Assembly: GCA_013388525.1 (NCBI GenBank)
Contig: JACAFA010000178.1
Span: 1 to 31,168 of the forward strand
DNA length: 31,168 bases
Source: Ignavibacteriaceae bacterium
GTDB lineage: Bacteria; Bacteroidota; Ignavibacteria; Ignavibacteriales; Ignavibacteriaceae
Direction of reading: 5' to 3'
Shown here: one piece after another, positions 23,683 through 31,168 of the stretch
How the letters are laid out: each line of letters opens with the position of its first letter
Numbering within the stretch: position 1 is the first letter of the stretch
Program-made: the position numbers and the translations under genes
Notes under the pieces: model-generated
Seen by the model: only the letters and a program-made list of their open reading frames with translations
Told to the model about the DNA's origin: nothing
Database searches by the model: none

Positions 23683-24816
23683 CTACAATTCCGGTTCCGT
23701 ATCATTTCTTTGAACGACTACCTGCTCATTACCAAGCCGGTGTCTTTTTCTTTCCATGAAAAAGACAAACGAAATTGCGATAGTTAAAAAAATTGTTACT
23801 CCTGAAGTAAGCAATACACTGTATCTCTTTTGAATAAAGATTTCACCTTCACCAGGACGTGGTAGTGGTGCCGGATTGATTTGTAATCCATACTGTTGCG
23901 CAAGCTGATTGACATTAAGAAGATGAATAATCGGAATATTTTTATCAGCCATTTCAATCAGCATACCTCTGACAGGGTAGTTTTTCATAGGAAGAGATTT
24001 TGATAAGCCGCTCGGAATGAAATTTACATTTTCAACCGAACCGATGCTTGATATTCCTCCGCCAACATTAATGAAAGCTTTAATCTTTTCTTTATTTCTG
24101 TGCTTATCATATATTTTCATTCTCTTTTGAATGCTGCTCTCAAGATGCTCTTCATTGATGAATTCAACTTTGTTTCTGTTGATGGCATCAACAATTAATT
24201 GTCTTCCTTCCGGACTAAGTCCTCTGCCTCTGTCAAGTCCGCCGCCAATTGAAGCTGCAACCGATTTATTCTTAAAAATCCCGGCATTGAACAAAATTTT
24301 TTCCATATCAAGCCAGGTATAATAAGGATCGTTTGCACCCCAGTTCGAAGCACCTACTGAAGTAATGATTATCGGTTTTAACTTCAAAGTCTGCACAGCA
24401 GAATGAACAGCAATATTCAACCCCGGAAATGAACCTGTGAACGCAATTGCAACCACATCATTTTTTTCTAGATCTGCTTCTTTAAGCATATCAACTACAA
24501 CTGCAGCAAAATTTGGATTAGTTGCTGTCAGCTTTGCTTCAATATATCCGCGATCAGTAGTAATTGGAGTAATATCCTGACCAATCAAAGCGGTTTCATT
24601 CGGGTCATTTATAACATCAACAAAAACACCTTTACGCATACGAAATTCTTTGAGGTATTCTGTGGCTTCTTTTGCAAGCCTGGCTGCTTCTAATTTTTGG
24701 TCGTAATATTTTAACTTAACATCTTCCTTACCATATTCAACAGCAAGAAAAGCCATTAAAGCTAAAAGTGATAATACACTTAATACTGTTTTTGAACCTG
24801 CGCTAAGATTATACAT
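23683..24816 (-). CDS. pgsW: Poly-gamma-glutamate system protein PgsW
   Basis: 377-residue protein matching the family named 'poly-gamma-glutamate system protein' (PgsW), which accompanies pgsB-pgsC in many lineages. It has an N-terminal membrane segment (about 8-26), a large extracytoplasmic or cytoplasmic domain with AIAFTGSFPGLNIAVHSAV, ITSVGASNWGANDPYYTWLDME and AFINVGGGISSIGS, and a C-terminal membrane segment (about 338-358) followed by a basic tail (MERKRHR). The biochemical role is not established. It lies 20 bases after pgsC, with a 27-base gap to the next gene. In Gram-positive loci PgsA/CapA and PgsE fill the accessory slots; neither is here, so PgsW may take part of that function. 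Confidence 0.88.
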   Translation of the reverse strand: MYNLSAGSKTVLSVLSLLALMAFLAVEYGKEDVKLKYYDQKLEAARLAKEATEYLKEFRMRKGVFVDVINDPNETALIGQDITPITTDRGYIEAKLTATNPNFAAVVVDMLKEADLEKNDVVAIAFTGSFPGLNIAVHSAVQTLKLKPIIITSVGASNWGANDPYYTWLDMEKILFNAGIFKNKSVAASIGGGLDRGRGLSPEGRQLIVDAINRNKVEFINEEHLESSIQKRMKIYDKHRNKEKIKAFINVGGGISSIGSVENVNFIPSGLSKSLPMKNYPVRGMLIEMADKNIPIIHLLNVNQLAQQYGLQINPAPLPRPGEGEIFIQKRYSVLLTSGVTIFLTIAISFVFFMERKRHRLGNEQVVVQRNDTEPEL

Positions 24817-24836
24817 TTGAATATCAGTAATAAAAA

Positions 24837-25289
24837 TTATGTTGGCAGCAATTCGCCGTTAAAAATAATAATCACAATCAACCTAACAAGAACGGAGGTA
24901 ATAAATAACACACATAAAGTTCTGTAAATACCCTGTTTGCCAAACCAATGAGCAATCAAACCGGGGACAACCCAGCCGACAGCCTGCAATTGTACGGTGC
25001 TTGAGGTTAAATCAATAAATAAAAATTGCCTTGAAAAATTCGCAAGCAAACAACCCACGAGAAGACACAATACCATTTGCCTTCTTCCATAAAGAAAAGT
25101 ATAGTGCCCTAAAATTTTGATGATAAGATAAGTTGATAAGCTGACGAGAATAATTCCAATCAGTCTATCAGGTTGTGAAAGCTGTAAAGCAATGTAGCCG
25201 GGAACAACAATTCCACCGGCAGCAAGTCCAAATACTTCATAAGACAATAAACTAAAAATAAGACCGAGTGTTATTGCAAGTTCAACCAT
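24837..25289 (-). CDS. pgsC: Poly-gamma-glutamate biosynthesis protein PgsC/CapC
   Basis: Integral membrane protein of 150 residues, exactly the usual PgsC length, with about five hydrophobic segments. The N-terminal half carries the conserved GLAAGGIVVPGYIAL followed by QPDRLIGIILVSLSTYLIIK; the middle has YGRRQMVLCLLVG, and the C-terminal half repeats the theme as VGWVVPGLIAHWFGKQGI. PgsC associates with the ligase PgsB at the inner membrane and is required for polymer synthesis and passage. Its ATG overlaps the pgsB stop by eight bases (ATGGTTGA), a sign of translational coupling and of a fixed subunit ratio. Confidence 0.95.
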   Translation of the reverse strand: MVELAITLGLIFSLLSYEVFGLAAGGIVVPGYIALQLSQPDRLIGIILVSLSTYLIIKILGHYTFLYGRRQMVLCLLVGCLLANFSRQFLFIDLTSSTVQLQAVGWVVPGLIAHWFGKQGIYRTLCVLFITSVLVRLIVIIIFNGELLPT

Positions 25290-26469
25290 ATACTACCCTA
25301 CGGTTTTCAAAGAAGTCAGCAACTTTGCCGCCCATACCACCCATATTTCCAATTGCAACAACGGTAGATTGATCGGTTGTATATGCAAGTATTGCTTCGA
25401 AAACTTCTTCCGGTTCAGTCCAGCCTATGTTCACAATTTTATTTCTTTTAATTCCATTACCAACTGCTAATTCTTCTACCACTTCAGCCGATTGCCCGAT
25501 TAATATCAAATAGTCATACTGATCATTTAATTCCGAACCTATCATTCCGATTAGCTGTTTTGCTCTATCCAGACGATCCTGTCTTGTATTCAGTAAAATA
25601 ATTTTAACTCCCCGAAGCCCGATTTCATTTTTGATTTTTTCCCAGATCATTAAAGTTGATTGAGGATCATTTGCGGCAAAGGCATTAAAAAAATTTATCT
25701 GCTTCTGAAAAACATTTACTCTTGATAGTCTTAACGCACCGGCATCAGGAATTGCCTTGTACATTCCCTTAAGCGCGACTTTTCTATCTATACCGAGATG
25801 TTCACTTATTGCAAGTGCGAGAGCTACATTTTCTTTATGCTCGATGTAACCAAATCCTTTCATCTCTTCTGCAGTAACTGAATTTTCATCAGCTAAATGA
25901 ATAGTTGTATTCCGCTTTTCTGAAATTTCTTTCAGCTTATTAAACATTACTTTTTCTGCTGTGAACAGATGTTGATTTTTGGGAATAGTATTTCCGAGCG
26001 CTTCAGTAATTTCGGGAAGTGTATAGCCCATTATATCTATGTGATCTAATCTGACGTTGGTAATTACACCGATAGTTGAATGGAGCATTTTCATCTCAGT
26101 TATCCACTGATACTGTGGTTGAAGCGCCATACATTCCATAACAATCGCCTGTGCTTTTCTGTTTGAAGCAAATCTGACTATTGATAATTGCTCAATTATG
26201 TTCGCTCCGGCTTTTCGGTAGATAGCAACCTCGCAACCGTTTTCTAAAATTAACCGAGGATAAGTTCCTGTAACTTTTGTAATGGTTGGAATTCCGTTTT
26301 CACGTAAAGCAGCACCTATCAGTCTTGTTACACTTGACTTTCCCCTTGTTCCGTTAACATGAATTCTGATCGGGATAGAATATATTTTTTTCTGATGCAG
26401 AAAAAATTCTATCAGTCCATAAACAGAGACTGCAATAAACAATATCAATAAAACTGTAAAAACGAACAT
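25282..26469 (-). CDS. pgsB: Poly-gamma-glutamate synthase PgsB/CapB
   Basis: ATP-dependent amide ligase that extends poly-gamma-glutamate through an acyl-phosphate intermediate, related to Mur ligases. 395 residues, typical length. An N-terminal membrane anchor (2-24) is followed by the P-loop VNGTRGKSS (38-46, Lys44), TGTYPR, the MALQPQYQW segment, TNVRLDHIDIMG (the Mur-type Mg/substrate region), INFFNAFAANDPQST, LNTRQDRLDR, and the C-terminal GNMGGMGGKVADFF. All wording agrees with CapB/PgsB, not with folylpolyglutamate synthase or MurC-F. Stereochemistry (D- or L-glutamate) cannot be read, and no glutamate racemase gene is in the window. It leads the operon; the 77 bases upstream show no clear promoter, only a weak AT hairpin (26501-26517), so read-through from the C25 gene is possible. 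Confidence 0.96.
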   Translation of the reverse strand: MFVFTVLLILFIAVSVYGLIEFFLHQKKIYSIPIRIHVNGTRGKSSVTRLIGAALRENGIPTITKVTGTYPRLILENGCEVAIYRKAGANIIEQLSIVRFASNRKAQAIVMECMALQPQYQWITEMKMLHSTIGVITNVRLDHIDIMGYTLPEITEALGNTIPKNQHLFTAEKVMFNKLKEISEKRNTTIHLADENSVTAEEMKGFGYIEHKENVALALAISEHLGIDRKVALKGMYKAIPDAGALRLSRVNVFQKQINFFNAFAANDPQSTLMIWEKIKNEIGLRGVKIILLNTRQDRLDRAKQLIGMIGSELNDQYDYLILIGQSAEVVEELAVGNGIKRNKIVNIGWTEPEEVFEAILAYTTDQSTVVAIGNMGGMGGKVADFFENRRVVYG

Positions 26470-26546
26470 ATCAACTTATAACTTTTGAACTTTCAGAATG
26501 CTTTAATTTTATTAAAGAAACTTTACTGACAGTTTACTGCTATCGC

Positions 26547-29500
26547 TTACTTTAATAGAATCATTTTTCTTGTTTGAACAAAACTATTCGCCTGAATCCT
26601 GTAAAAATAAACACCTGAACCAACCTTAAACCCGGAACTGTTTTCACCATTCCAGACAGTATGATATCTGCCTGCAGACAGGTCTCCTTCATATAAAGTT
26701 CTTACCAATATTCCGTTAATATCATAGATGCAAAGTTTAACAAACGCTTGTTCCGGAATTGAATAACTGATATGAGTTTCAGGATTAAATGGGTTTGGAT
26801 AGTTTTGCTCTAAAATATAATTATCCGGAATTCCGCTGACTTCATCATCTTCATTAACCGATACAATCGTAGGTGAATTCGTTGTGAATTTTATCGCATA
26901 ATTATTTCTAAGTTCTGTGGCTGTAGTTGAATAAATATCATCGAAGACATATTGAAGAGCAATGGTCTCAGTATTGTCTTCGATTCCAACTGTATTGCCG
27001 CCAGCTTCTTCTACAATTTTGTATTGGAAAATAATTTCACCGTCACCTGTTTGAGTAGGATAATATACAGGATCAAGCAATAAAACCTGAAAAGTTTCTG
27101 TGCTGAGGGTATCAGTTGCGTGTTTAACTTTATCCCATTCGATTACAAATCTGTGATTTGCTGCATCATTGAAATAATAGATTTTACCTGTCTCATTCGG
27201 ATAAGTTGAGAATAAGTCATCCCAGAACGGACAGACCATATTTTTAATATCATCCAGTTTTGGTAATGGAAAGTTTTGAGAAGCAATCTGTGTCCCGTTG
27301 CCCAAAGCAATCCAGCCATCTGTACTAATTCTTACTTGCGAAAAATTATTTCCATAATATTTAAAATTAAACGGAAGTGAAATTGTTTGAGTGAAGTTAC
27401 TATTTCCAGCCGGTCTCGGGAATAAAGTCCCCGTAGAATTTATTTCCACCCAATCATATTGCGGAGACTGCTCAAACAGAACATCATCACTTGAATATGC
27501 ATAATAACCATAAGCATCAGGACCTGTTGGATCAAAACCTGAAGGCATTGCAACAGAAATTGTGAATGAGTTAATATTAGAATAAGGATATAAACCGTTT
27601 TGAGTTGAAAGCAAAACAGAATATAAAGCATCGTACTGAACAGGACAGGTTTCACTTACTTTAACAATAAAATAATCCTGATTATTTATTGCGCTACTGT
27701 CTTTTAAAATTGTATTGAAAGTACCAACAGAATCAAGTATAGTGATATACTCATCTGTGCTGCGTAAAATCCCATTCACTTCCGGGGCAACATCATCACC
27801 GGCATTTTTAATTTTCAAAAAAACTTTAACGGTTTCGCCGGGATCCATACGATAATTTCTTAAAATATTTCCTTCGTCATCAATAATATTTTCGATATAA
27901 ACTAACTGACAACCGTGAACGGTTAATATGTAATAATACACCCAGTTGGAAGTTTCACTTGTTACTGTCAGTTTAAATGGGATTGTAAATCCAACTGCAC
28001 ACTCAGGCTTTACAAAAAACTGAAACGGAGCGCCTGTTACTGATTGATCCGGTCCAATGTTTCCGAAACTAACAGGATTAGTTGTAATAACCTGAACGAT
28101 ATTTATACTATCAGGCACTGATAAAACTGCCGAAACATTGTTTGCTGTTTGAGTGCCATAATTTTTCAAAGTGAAAGTTATCGTACCATTTTCATTTGGG
28201 TTTATAAGTCCATCAAGATTGCCATCGGTGTCAGTAACAACAGGATTACCGAATAAAGCAACATTCTCAATTCCCTGAACAACCTGCATCGTACCTTCAT
28301 ATGGTATAACAGTACCACCACGCACTGTAATGCTGAGTTCTCCAAGTAATGAAGGACTGATGTTAATCATAGCAATACCATTTAAATTTGTCTTGCTCAA
28401 TTCATAAACATCATTTCCCGAAATACATATCTGTGCATTTGGGACAGGTAATCCCGTGGTGGAATAGTTCACTGTTATCTGAATTTGGTTAAATCCATTT
28501 ATAACAGTGTCCGGATGGGAAACATTCACTGCCAGTGGAGTAGCTTTCCAAACATGTAAACTTGGATCACCAAGTACGTGATAAATTCTGAAATGATATT
28601 CTACCCACATTGTATTACCAAAGACTGAATACATAAACATCTTTCCATTTAAAAGTGCTTCACCCGGGCTATCCATTGGTGGTTCAGAAGGTATCATTTG
28701 CTGAAACATTCCGGTGTAGATACCCATATCAATTTTATTATTATAAGTTGTATGAGTGTTTGAAGTTGGACCTACAAAAGCACAGGCACCTCTTGGCTCG
28801 GTCAATGTTCCTAGTTGAACCCATTCTTCTCCAAAACAGTTTCCACCACTTGCATTAAACATTGCAACTCCGCAGCCAATACTTGTTACAAAAGTAAGTT
28901 TTTGACCATTGTTTAATGAACTAACATTGGAAGTTTGAAATTGAAAACATGAAGCCCACCATCCTGAACTCCATCCTTCTCCTCTGTAGTTCAAATAACT
29001 TCTGCCGTTATTTATCATATTAACTATCGTTGCAACATTACCGGGACAGGGATATCCGTTATACATTGAATCTACAGAAATAAAATTTCCATTTAACAGC
29101 ATTTGCTGTGCAGTAAATCTTTTGGTTTCTCTTTGTGATGCATAAGCATCGTTAGCACAGACCAATCCTTTTTTAAACCAATCTACATCCTGAACGTATG
29201 GAGTCTTTTCATAACCTAAAAATTTATTTATCATAACCTGTAATCTGTAATCCGTTTGATTGGTAAATCTGCCAATCATCATTTCCGGAATGAAATCATT
29301 GCCTTCTAATTCTACGAAGTAATCATCATAAGCAAAAGTATAATCATAGCTTATTAATTTTATCGGAGCTATACCTGCATCACCAATCAGAAGTACGTGG
29401 GTAGGAGCAACTTGCCAGTTATTGTAAGAATCAAGAATATGATCTTTAACGGCAGTAGGATTATTACCGGTTGCACCGATTTCACTGAATTTCGTTATAT

Positions 29501-30320
29501 GAATATAAGTCCCCGTTTTTTGTCTCCAGGCAGCATAAGCCTGAAAGCTATTTACAAACTCATCGGGCATAATACACAACATAAAATCGTAACCACTCTC
29601 CATCCCATTATATTTTCTCTGCAACACCTCTTCATAATTAAAAATGAAATTTCTGTAGAGTTTAGCAAACGAAGGTGCAATTGGTCTATCAAGAGTTGTT
29701 TTAGGATTGATTCCTGAGCCTGGTGTGTAATTGATTTTAATTGTAATTGACGTAACTGCCTGAATTTCTTTTCTTGCCGGTGAATATCTGATTGGAAAAA
29801 TTGAAACACGTGCAATACGGAAATCTCTGAAGACCGCAGGATTTTCAACCGTTGCAAAATTTCCAGGATAAAGTTCTTCCGATTGATATGCTTCGTTATA
29901 TTCCACATACGGTGTTTCCGGTTCTCCTTCAATCCAGCTTTCTCTTGCAGGAGGAATATTTATTCCTTTAATAGTCTGAACCGCACTGGTTTCCAGAACT
30001 TCAACACTAATGTTTCCCTGATCCGGTATTGCGAGTATTTTAGCAATATGAGGAATTTCAGGAAAGCCTACTTGTGTGGTAGCAGCTTCTGAATTAAAAC
30101 TTATTGACTGATACTTTTTTCCTTCAAAAGAAAATTCATTTATCTGAAAGCCTGATATCTCGACTTTAATTATGGTAATGAAATCATTATCGCTTATTAG
30201 TTGAACTTTTGGCTGGGAATTCGGAATGTTGTTTTTATCAAGAGAAATCCATTGTGATAAGGAAACGGACTGCATCAGGATAATTAAAAGACAACTAAGT
30301 GATTTTATATTTTTCATCAC
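26547..30320 (-). CDS. Gingipain-like (C25) secreted protein with type IX sorting domain
   Basis: 1257-residue exported protein. Parts: signal peptide (about 1-22), propeptide-like domain (about 35-235), C25 peptidase fold (about 240-620), an Ig-like domain (about 630-690, cf. gingipain IgSF), a CARDB/COG1361-like stretch (about 690-850), an all-beta domain with YDWVEINSTGT and TDGWIALGNG (about 950-1150), and a C-terminal type IX secretion sorting domain (NYPNPFNPETHISYSIPE to the final MILLK). In the peptidase fold Cys483 (VTSIGCGVAMF) aligns with the gingipain nucleophile. At the position of the gingipain His (NYTGHG) this protein has NYRGEG, so Glu448 stands in for His. It may be inactive, or use a changed mechanism. 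An AGGAG SD precedes the ATG. It lies 77 bases upstream of pgsB on the same strand. Confidence 0.88.
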   Translation of the reverse strand: MMKNIKSLSCLLIILMQSVSLSQWISLDKNNIPNSQPKVQLISDNDFITIIKVEISGFQINEFSFEGKKYQSISFNSEAATTQVGFPEIPHIAKILAIPDQGNISVEVLETSAVQTIKGINIPPARESWIEGEPETPYVEYNEAYQSEELYPGNFATVENPAVFRDFRIARVSIFPIRYSPARKEIQAVTSITIKINYTPGSGINPKTTLDRPIAPSFAKLYRNFIFNYEEVLQRKYNGMESGYDFMLCIMPDEFVNSFQAYAAWRQKTGTYIHITKFSEIGATGNNPTAVKDHILDSYNNWQVAPTHVLLIGDAGIAPIKLISYDYTFAYDDYFVELEGNDFIPEMMIGRFTNQTDYRLQVMINKFLGYEKTPYVQDVDWFKKGLVCANDAYASQRETKRFTAQQMLLNGNFISVDSMYNGYPCPGNVATIVNMINNGRSYLNYRGEGWSSGWWASCFQFQTSNVSSLNNGQKLTFVTSIGCGVAMFNASGGNCFGEEWVQLGTLTEPRGACAFVGPTSNTHTTYNNKIDMGIYTGMFQQMIPSEPPMDSPGEALLNGKMFMYSVFGNTMWVEYHFRIYHVLGDPSLHVWKATPLAVNVSHPDTVINGFNQIQITVNYSTTGLPVPNAQICISGNDVYELSKTNLNGIAMINISPSLLGELSITVRGGTVIPYEGTMQVVQGIENVALFGNPVVTDTDGNLDGLINPNENGTITFTLKNYGTQTANNVSAVLSVPDSINIVQVITTNPVSFGNIGPDQSVTGAPFQFFVKPECAVGFTIPFKLTVTSETSNWVYYYILTVHGCQLVYIENIIDDEGNILRNYRMDPGETVKVFLKIKNAGDDVAPEVNGILRSTDEYITILDSVGTFNTILKDSSAINNQDYFIVKVSETCPVQYDALYSVLLSTQNGLYPYSNINSFTISVAMPSGFDPTGPDAYGYYAYSSDDVLFEQSPQYDWVEINSTGTLFPRPAGNSNFTQTISLPFNFKYYGNNFSQVRISTDGWIALGNGTQIASQNFPLPKLDDIKNMVCPFWDDLFSTYPNETGKIYYFNDAANHRFVIEWDKVKHATDTLSTETFQVLLLDPVYYPTQTGDGEIIFQYKIVEEAGGNTVGIEDNTETIALQYVFDDIYSTTATELRNNYAIKFTTNSPTIVSVNEDDEVSGIPDNYILEQNYPNPFNPETHISYSIPEQAFVKLCIYDINGILVRTLYEGDLSAGRYHTVWNGENSSGFKVGSGVYFYRIQANSFVQTRKMILLK

Positions 30321-30581
30321 TTTTATCTCCTATTAAATTTATTATCAATGAAAATATCTATTTTTCAGATGGAATCATTCTAAGAAAGATTCGCAAAGCA
30401 ACTTTTAAAATTACTTTTTAATTTTATGGATACCAATAGCAACAATTTGAGGAATCTTAAAAAAATTCGATTGATTAAGAGCAATTTATATTCCTGAAAT
30501 TTATAAGGAAATTAAATAAAAAAAATTAGTGAACAGCAATATGTATTCGGAACAGGCAGTTATTGAGAATTTATTAGTTCG

Positions 30582-31168
30582 TCAACCATGACGGATTATC
30601 ATAATGTCGCCATCTTTAACGATATATTCCTTTCCTTCGAGTCTCCAGGTCCCTTGCTCTTTTGCTTTTGCAAATGAGCCGGCAGAAATAAAATCATCGT
30701 ATCCAACAACTTCAGCACGGATGAACTTGTTATAAAAATCTGTGTGGATTTCTCCTGCGGCTTCCTGTGCAGTTGAGCCTTTTCTGATTGTCCAGGCTCT
30801 GCACTCAGTATCTCCGCAGGTGAAAAAAGACTGGAGACCAAGTAAATCATATGCTTCCCTGATAATGCTGTTCAATGCTGATTCCTTAATTCCGTATTCT
30901 TTCATAAATATTTCTGCTTCTTTATCAGAAAGCTCGGACATTTCCTGCTCTATTTTTCCGAAGAAGAAAAGTGCTTTTGTATTCTTACTAAGTTTTTTCT
31001 TTGCAAGTTCGTCAAGAAACATTTCTGCTTTATCAATTTGTGATTCATCAAGATTGAGGGCAATCAGCATCGGTTTTACTGAAAGCATCTGGAATGAACT
31101 TAATATTTTTAATTCATCATTTGTAAGATGAGCATCTCTCAGCGGTTTTTCTTCCTGAAGAAGCTGAT
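30582..31168 (-). CDS. ychF: YchF/EngD-type redox-regulated ATPase, C-terminal part
   Basis: C-terminal 195 residues of YchF, a TRAFAC-class P-loop protein that prefers ATP and associates with ribosomes and the stress response. The gene continues beyond the right edge; the Met at 31088 is internal, because the reading frame carries on upstream with QLLQEEKPLRDAHLTNDEL, matching the family. Visible are VKPMLIALNLDE (the adenine-specificity NxxE-type motif in place of the GTPase NKxD), the coiled helical region, and the TGS domain with GIKESALNSIIREAYDLLGL, FFTCGDTECRAWTI, AGEIHTDFYNKFIRAEVV and KEYIVKDGDIM. The last residues are IIRHG rather than the RFNV ending I recall for most members. No terminator is apparent in the 261 bases before the C25 gene. 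Confidence 0.95.
   Translation of the reverse strand, partial: QLLQEEKPLRDAHLTNDELKILSSFQMLSVKPMLIALNLDESQIDKAEMFLDELAKKKLSKNTKALFFFGKIEQEMSELSDKEAEIFMKEYGIKESALNSIIREAYDLLGLQSFFTCGDTECRAWTIRKGSTAQEAAGEIHTDFYNKFIRAEVVGYDDFISAGSFAKAKEQGTWRLEGKEYIVKDGDIMIIRHG

Noticed and set aside
29552..29932. 126-codon minus-strand open frame in another frame of the C25 gene
   Set aside because: Overlaps the main reading frame, which has signal peptide and domain continuity on both sides.
30321..30581. Terminator of ychF in the spacer before the C25 gene
   Set aside because: A T-run exists on the minus strand but no stem precedes it; only a GAACAG direct repeat is visible.
30742..31131. 129-codon plus-strand open frame over ychF
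   Set aside because: Antisense shadow of a well-conserved YchF coding region; no family resemblance.
1..31168. CRISPR arrays, tRNA/rRNA genes, insertion sequences, prophage or defence genes
   Set aside because: None found on reading both strands; no regular spaced direct repeats, no cloverleaf candidates, no transposase, integrase or nuclease motifs.

Overview
The window is AT-rich, densely coding DNA from a Gram-negative bacterium, most likely of the Ignavibacteria (Chlorobi/Bacteroidota side). The grounds are a type IX secretion C-terminal sorting domain on a gingipain-like protein, a FlgD/CHU_C-like tail on a lamin-tail protein, several outer-membrane beta-barrels and lipoproteins, a single-chain NifJ-type pyruvate:ferredoxin oxidoreductase (anaerobic or facultative metabolism), and a sigma-54 gene linked to hslVU. 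The lineage is inferred from gene content; no rRNA or tRNA gene was seen.

Layout. 1-1116: an incoming terminator, then an outer-membrane beta-barrel gene. 1120-7978, all on the minus strand: an orphan MlaF-like ABC ATPase, a DUF4397 lipoprotein, and a probable SDR oxidoreductase / lamin-tail surface protein / DinB-fold unit. 8096-12818, plus strand: a tight operon of a DUF3109 Cys-cluster protein, rpoN, an ICMT-like membrane methyltransferase, hslV and hslU, closed by a clear terminator. 13005-17693, minus: a dihydroorotate-dehydrogenase-like flavoprotein and nifJ. Three palindromic elements lie between hslV and nifJ. 17694-18331: a 332-base intergenic stretch and a small two-helix membrane protein with its own terminator. 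18438-20536, plus: a membrane acyltransferase that seems to start at a non-canonical ATT codon, coupled to a lipoprotein made of two copies of one domain joined by a Lys-rich linker.

The most interesting region is 20552-26469 on the minus strand, a six-gene unit read pgsB, pgsC, pgsW, an unknown exported protein with an internally duplicated domain, an outer-membrane beta-barrel, and a seven-blade LVIVD-propeller lipoprotein. Gaps within it run from an 8-base overlap to 32 bases. PgsB (Mur-ligase-type polyglutamate ligase) and PgsC (its membrane partner) should make poly-gamma-glutamate. No PgsA/CapA or PGA hydrolase is present, and the three downstream products look like an envelope-spanning set suited to moving or anchoring the polymer in a two-membrane cell. 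I propose this as a Gram-negative poly-gamma-glutamate synthesis and export locus; the export part is inference.

Just upstream of pgsB is a 1257-residue C25 (gingipain-like) protein with a type IX sorting tail in which Glu appears to stand at the catalytic His position. The window ends inside ychF (minus strand).
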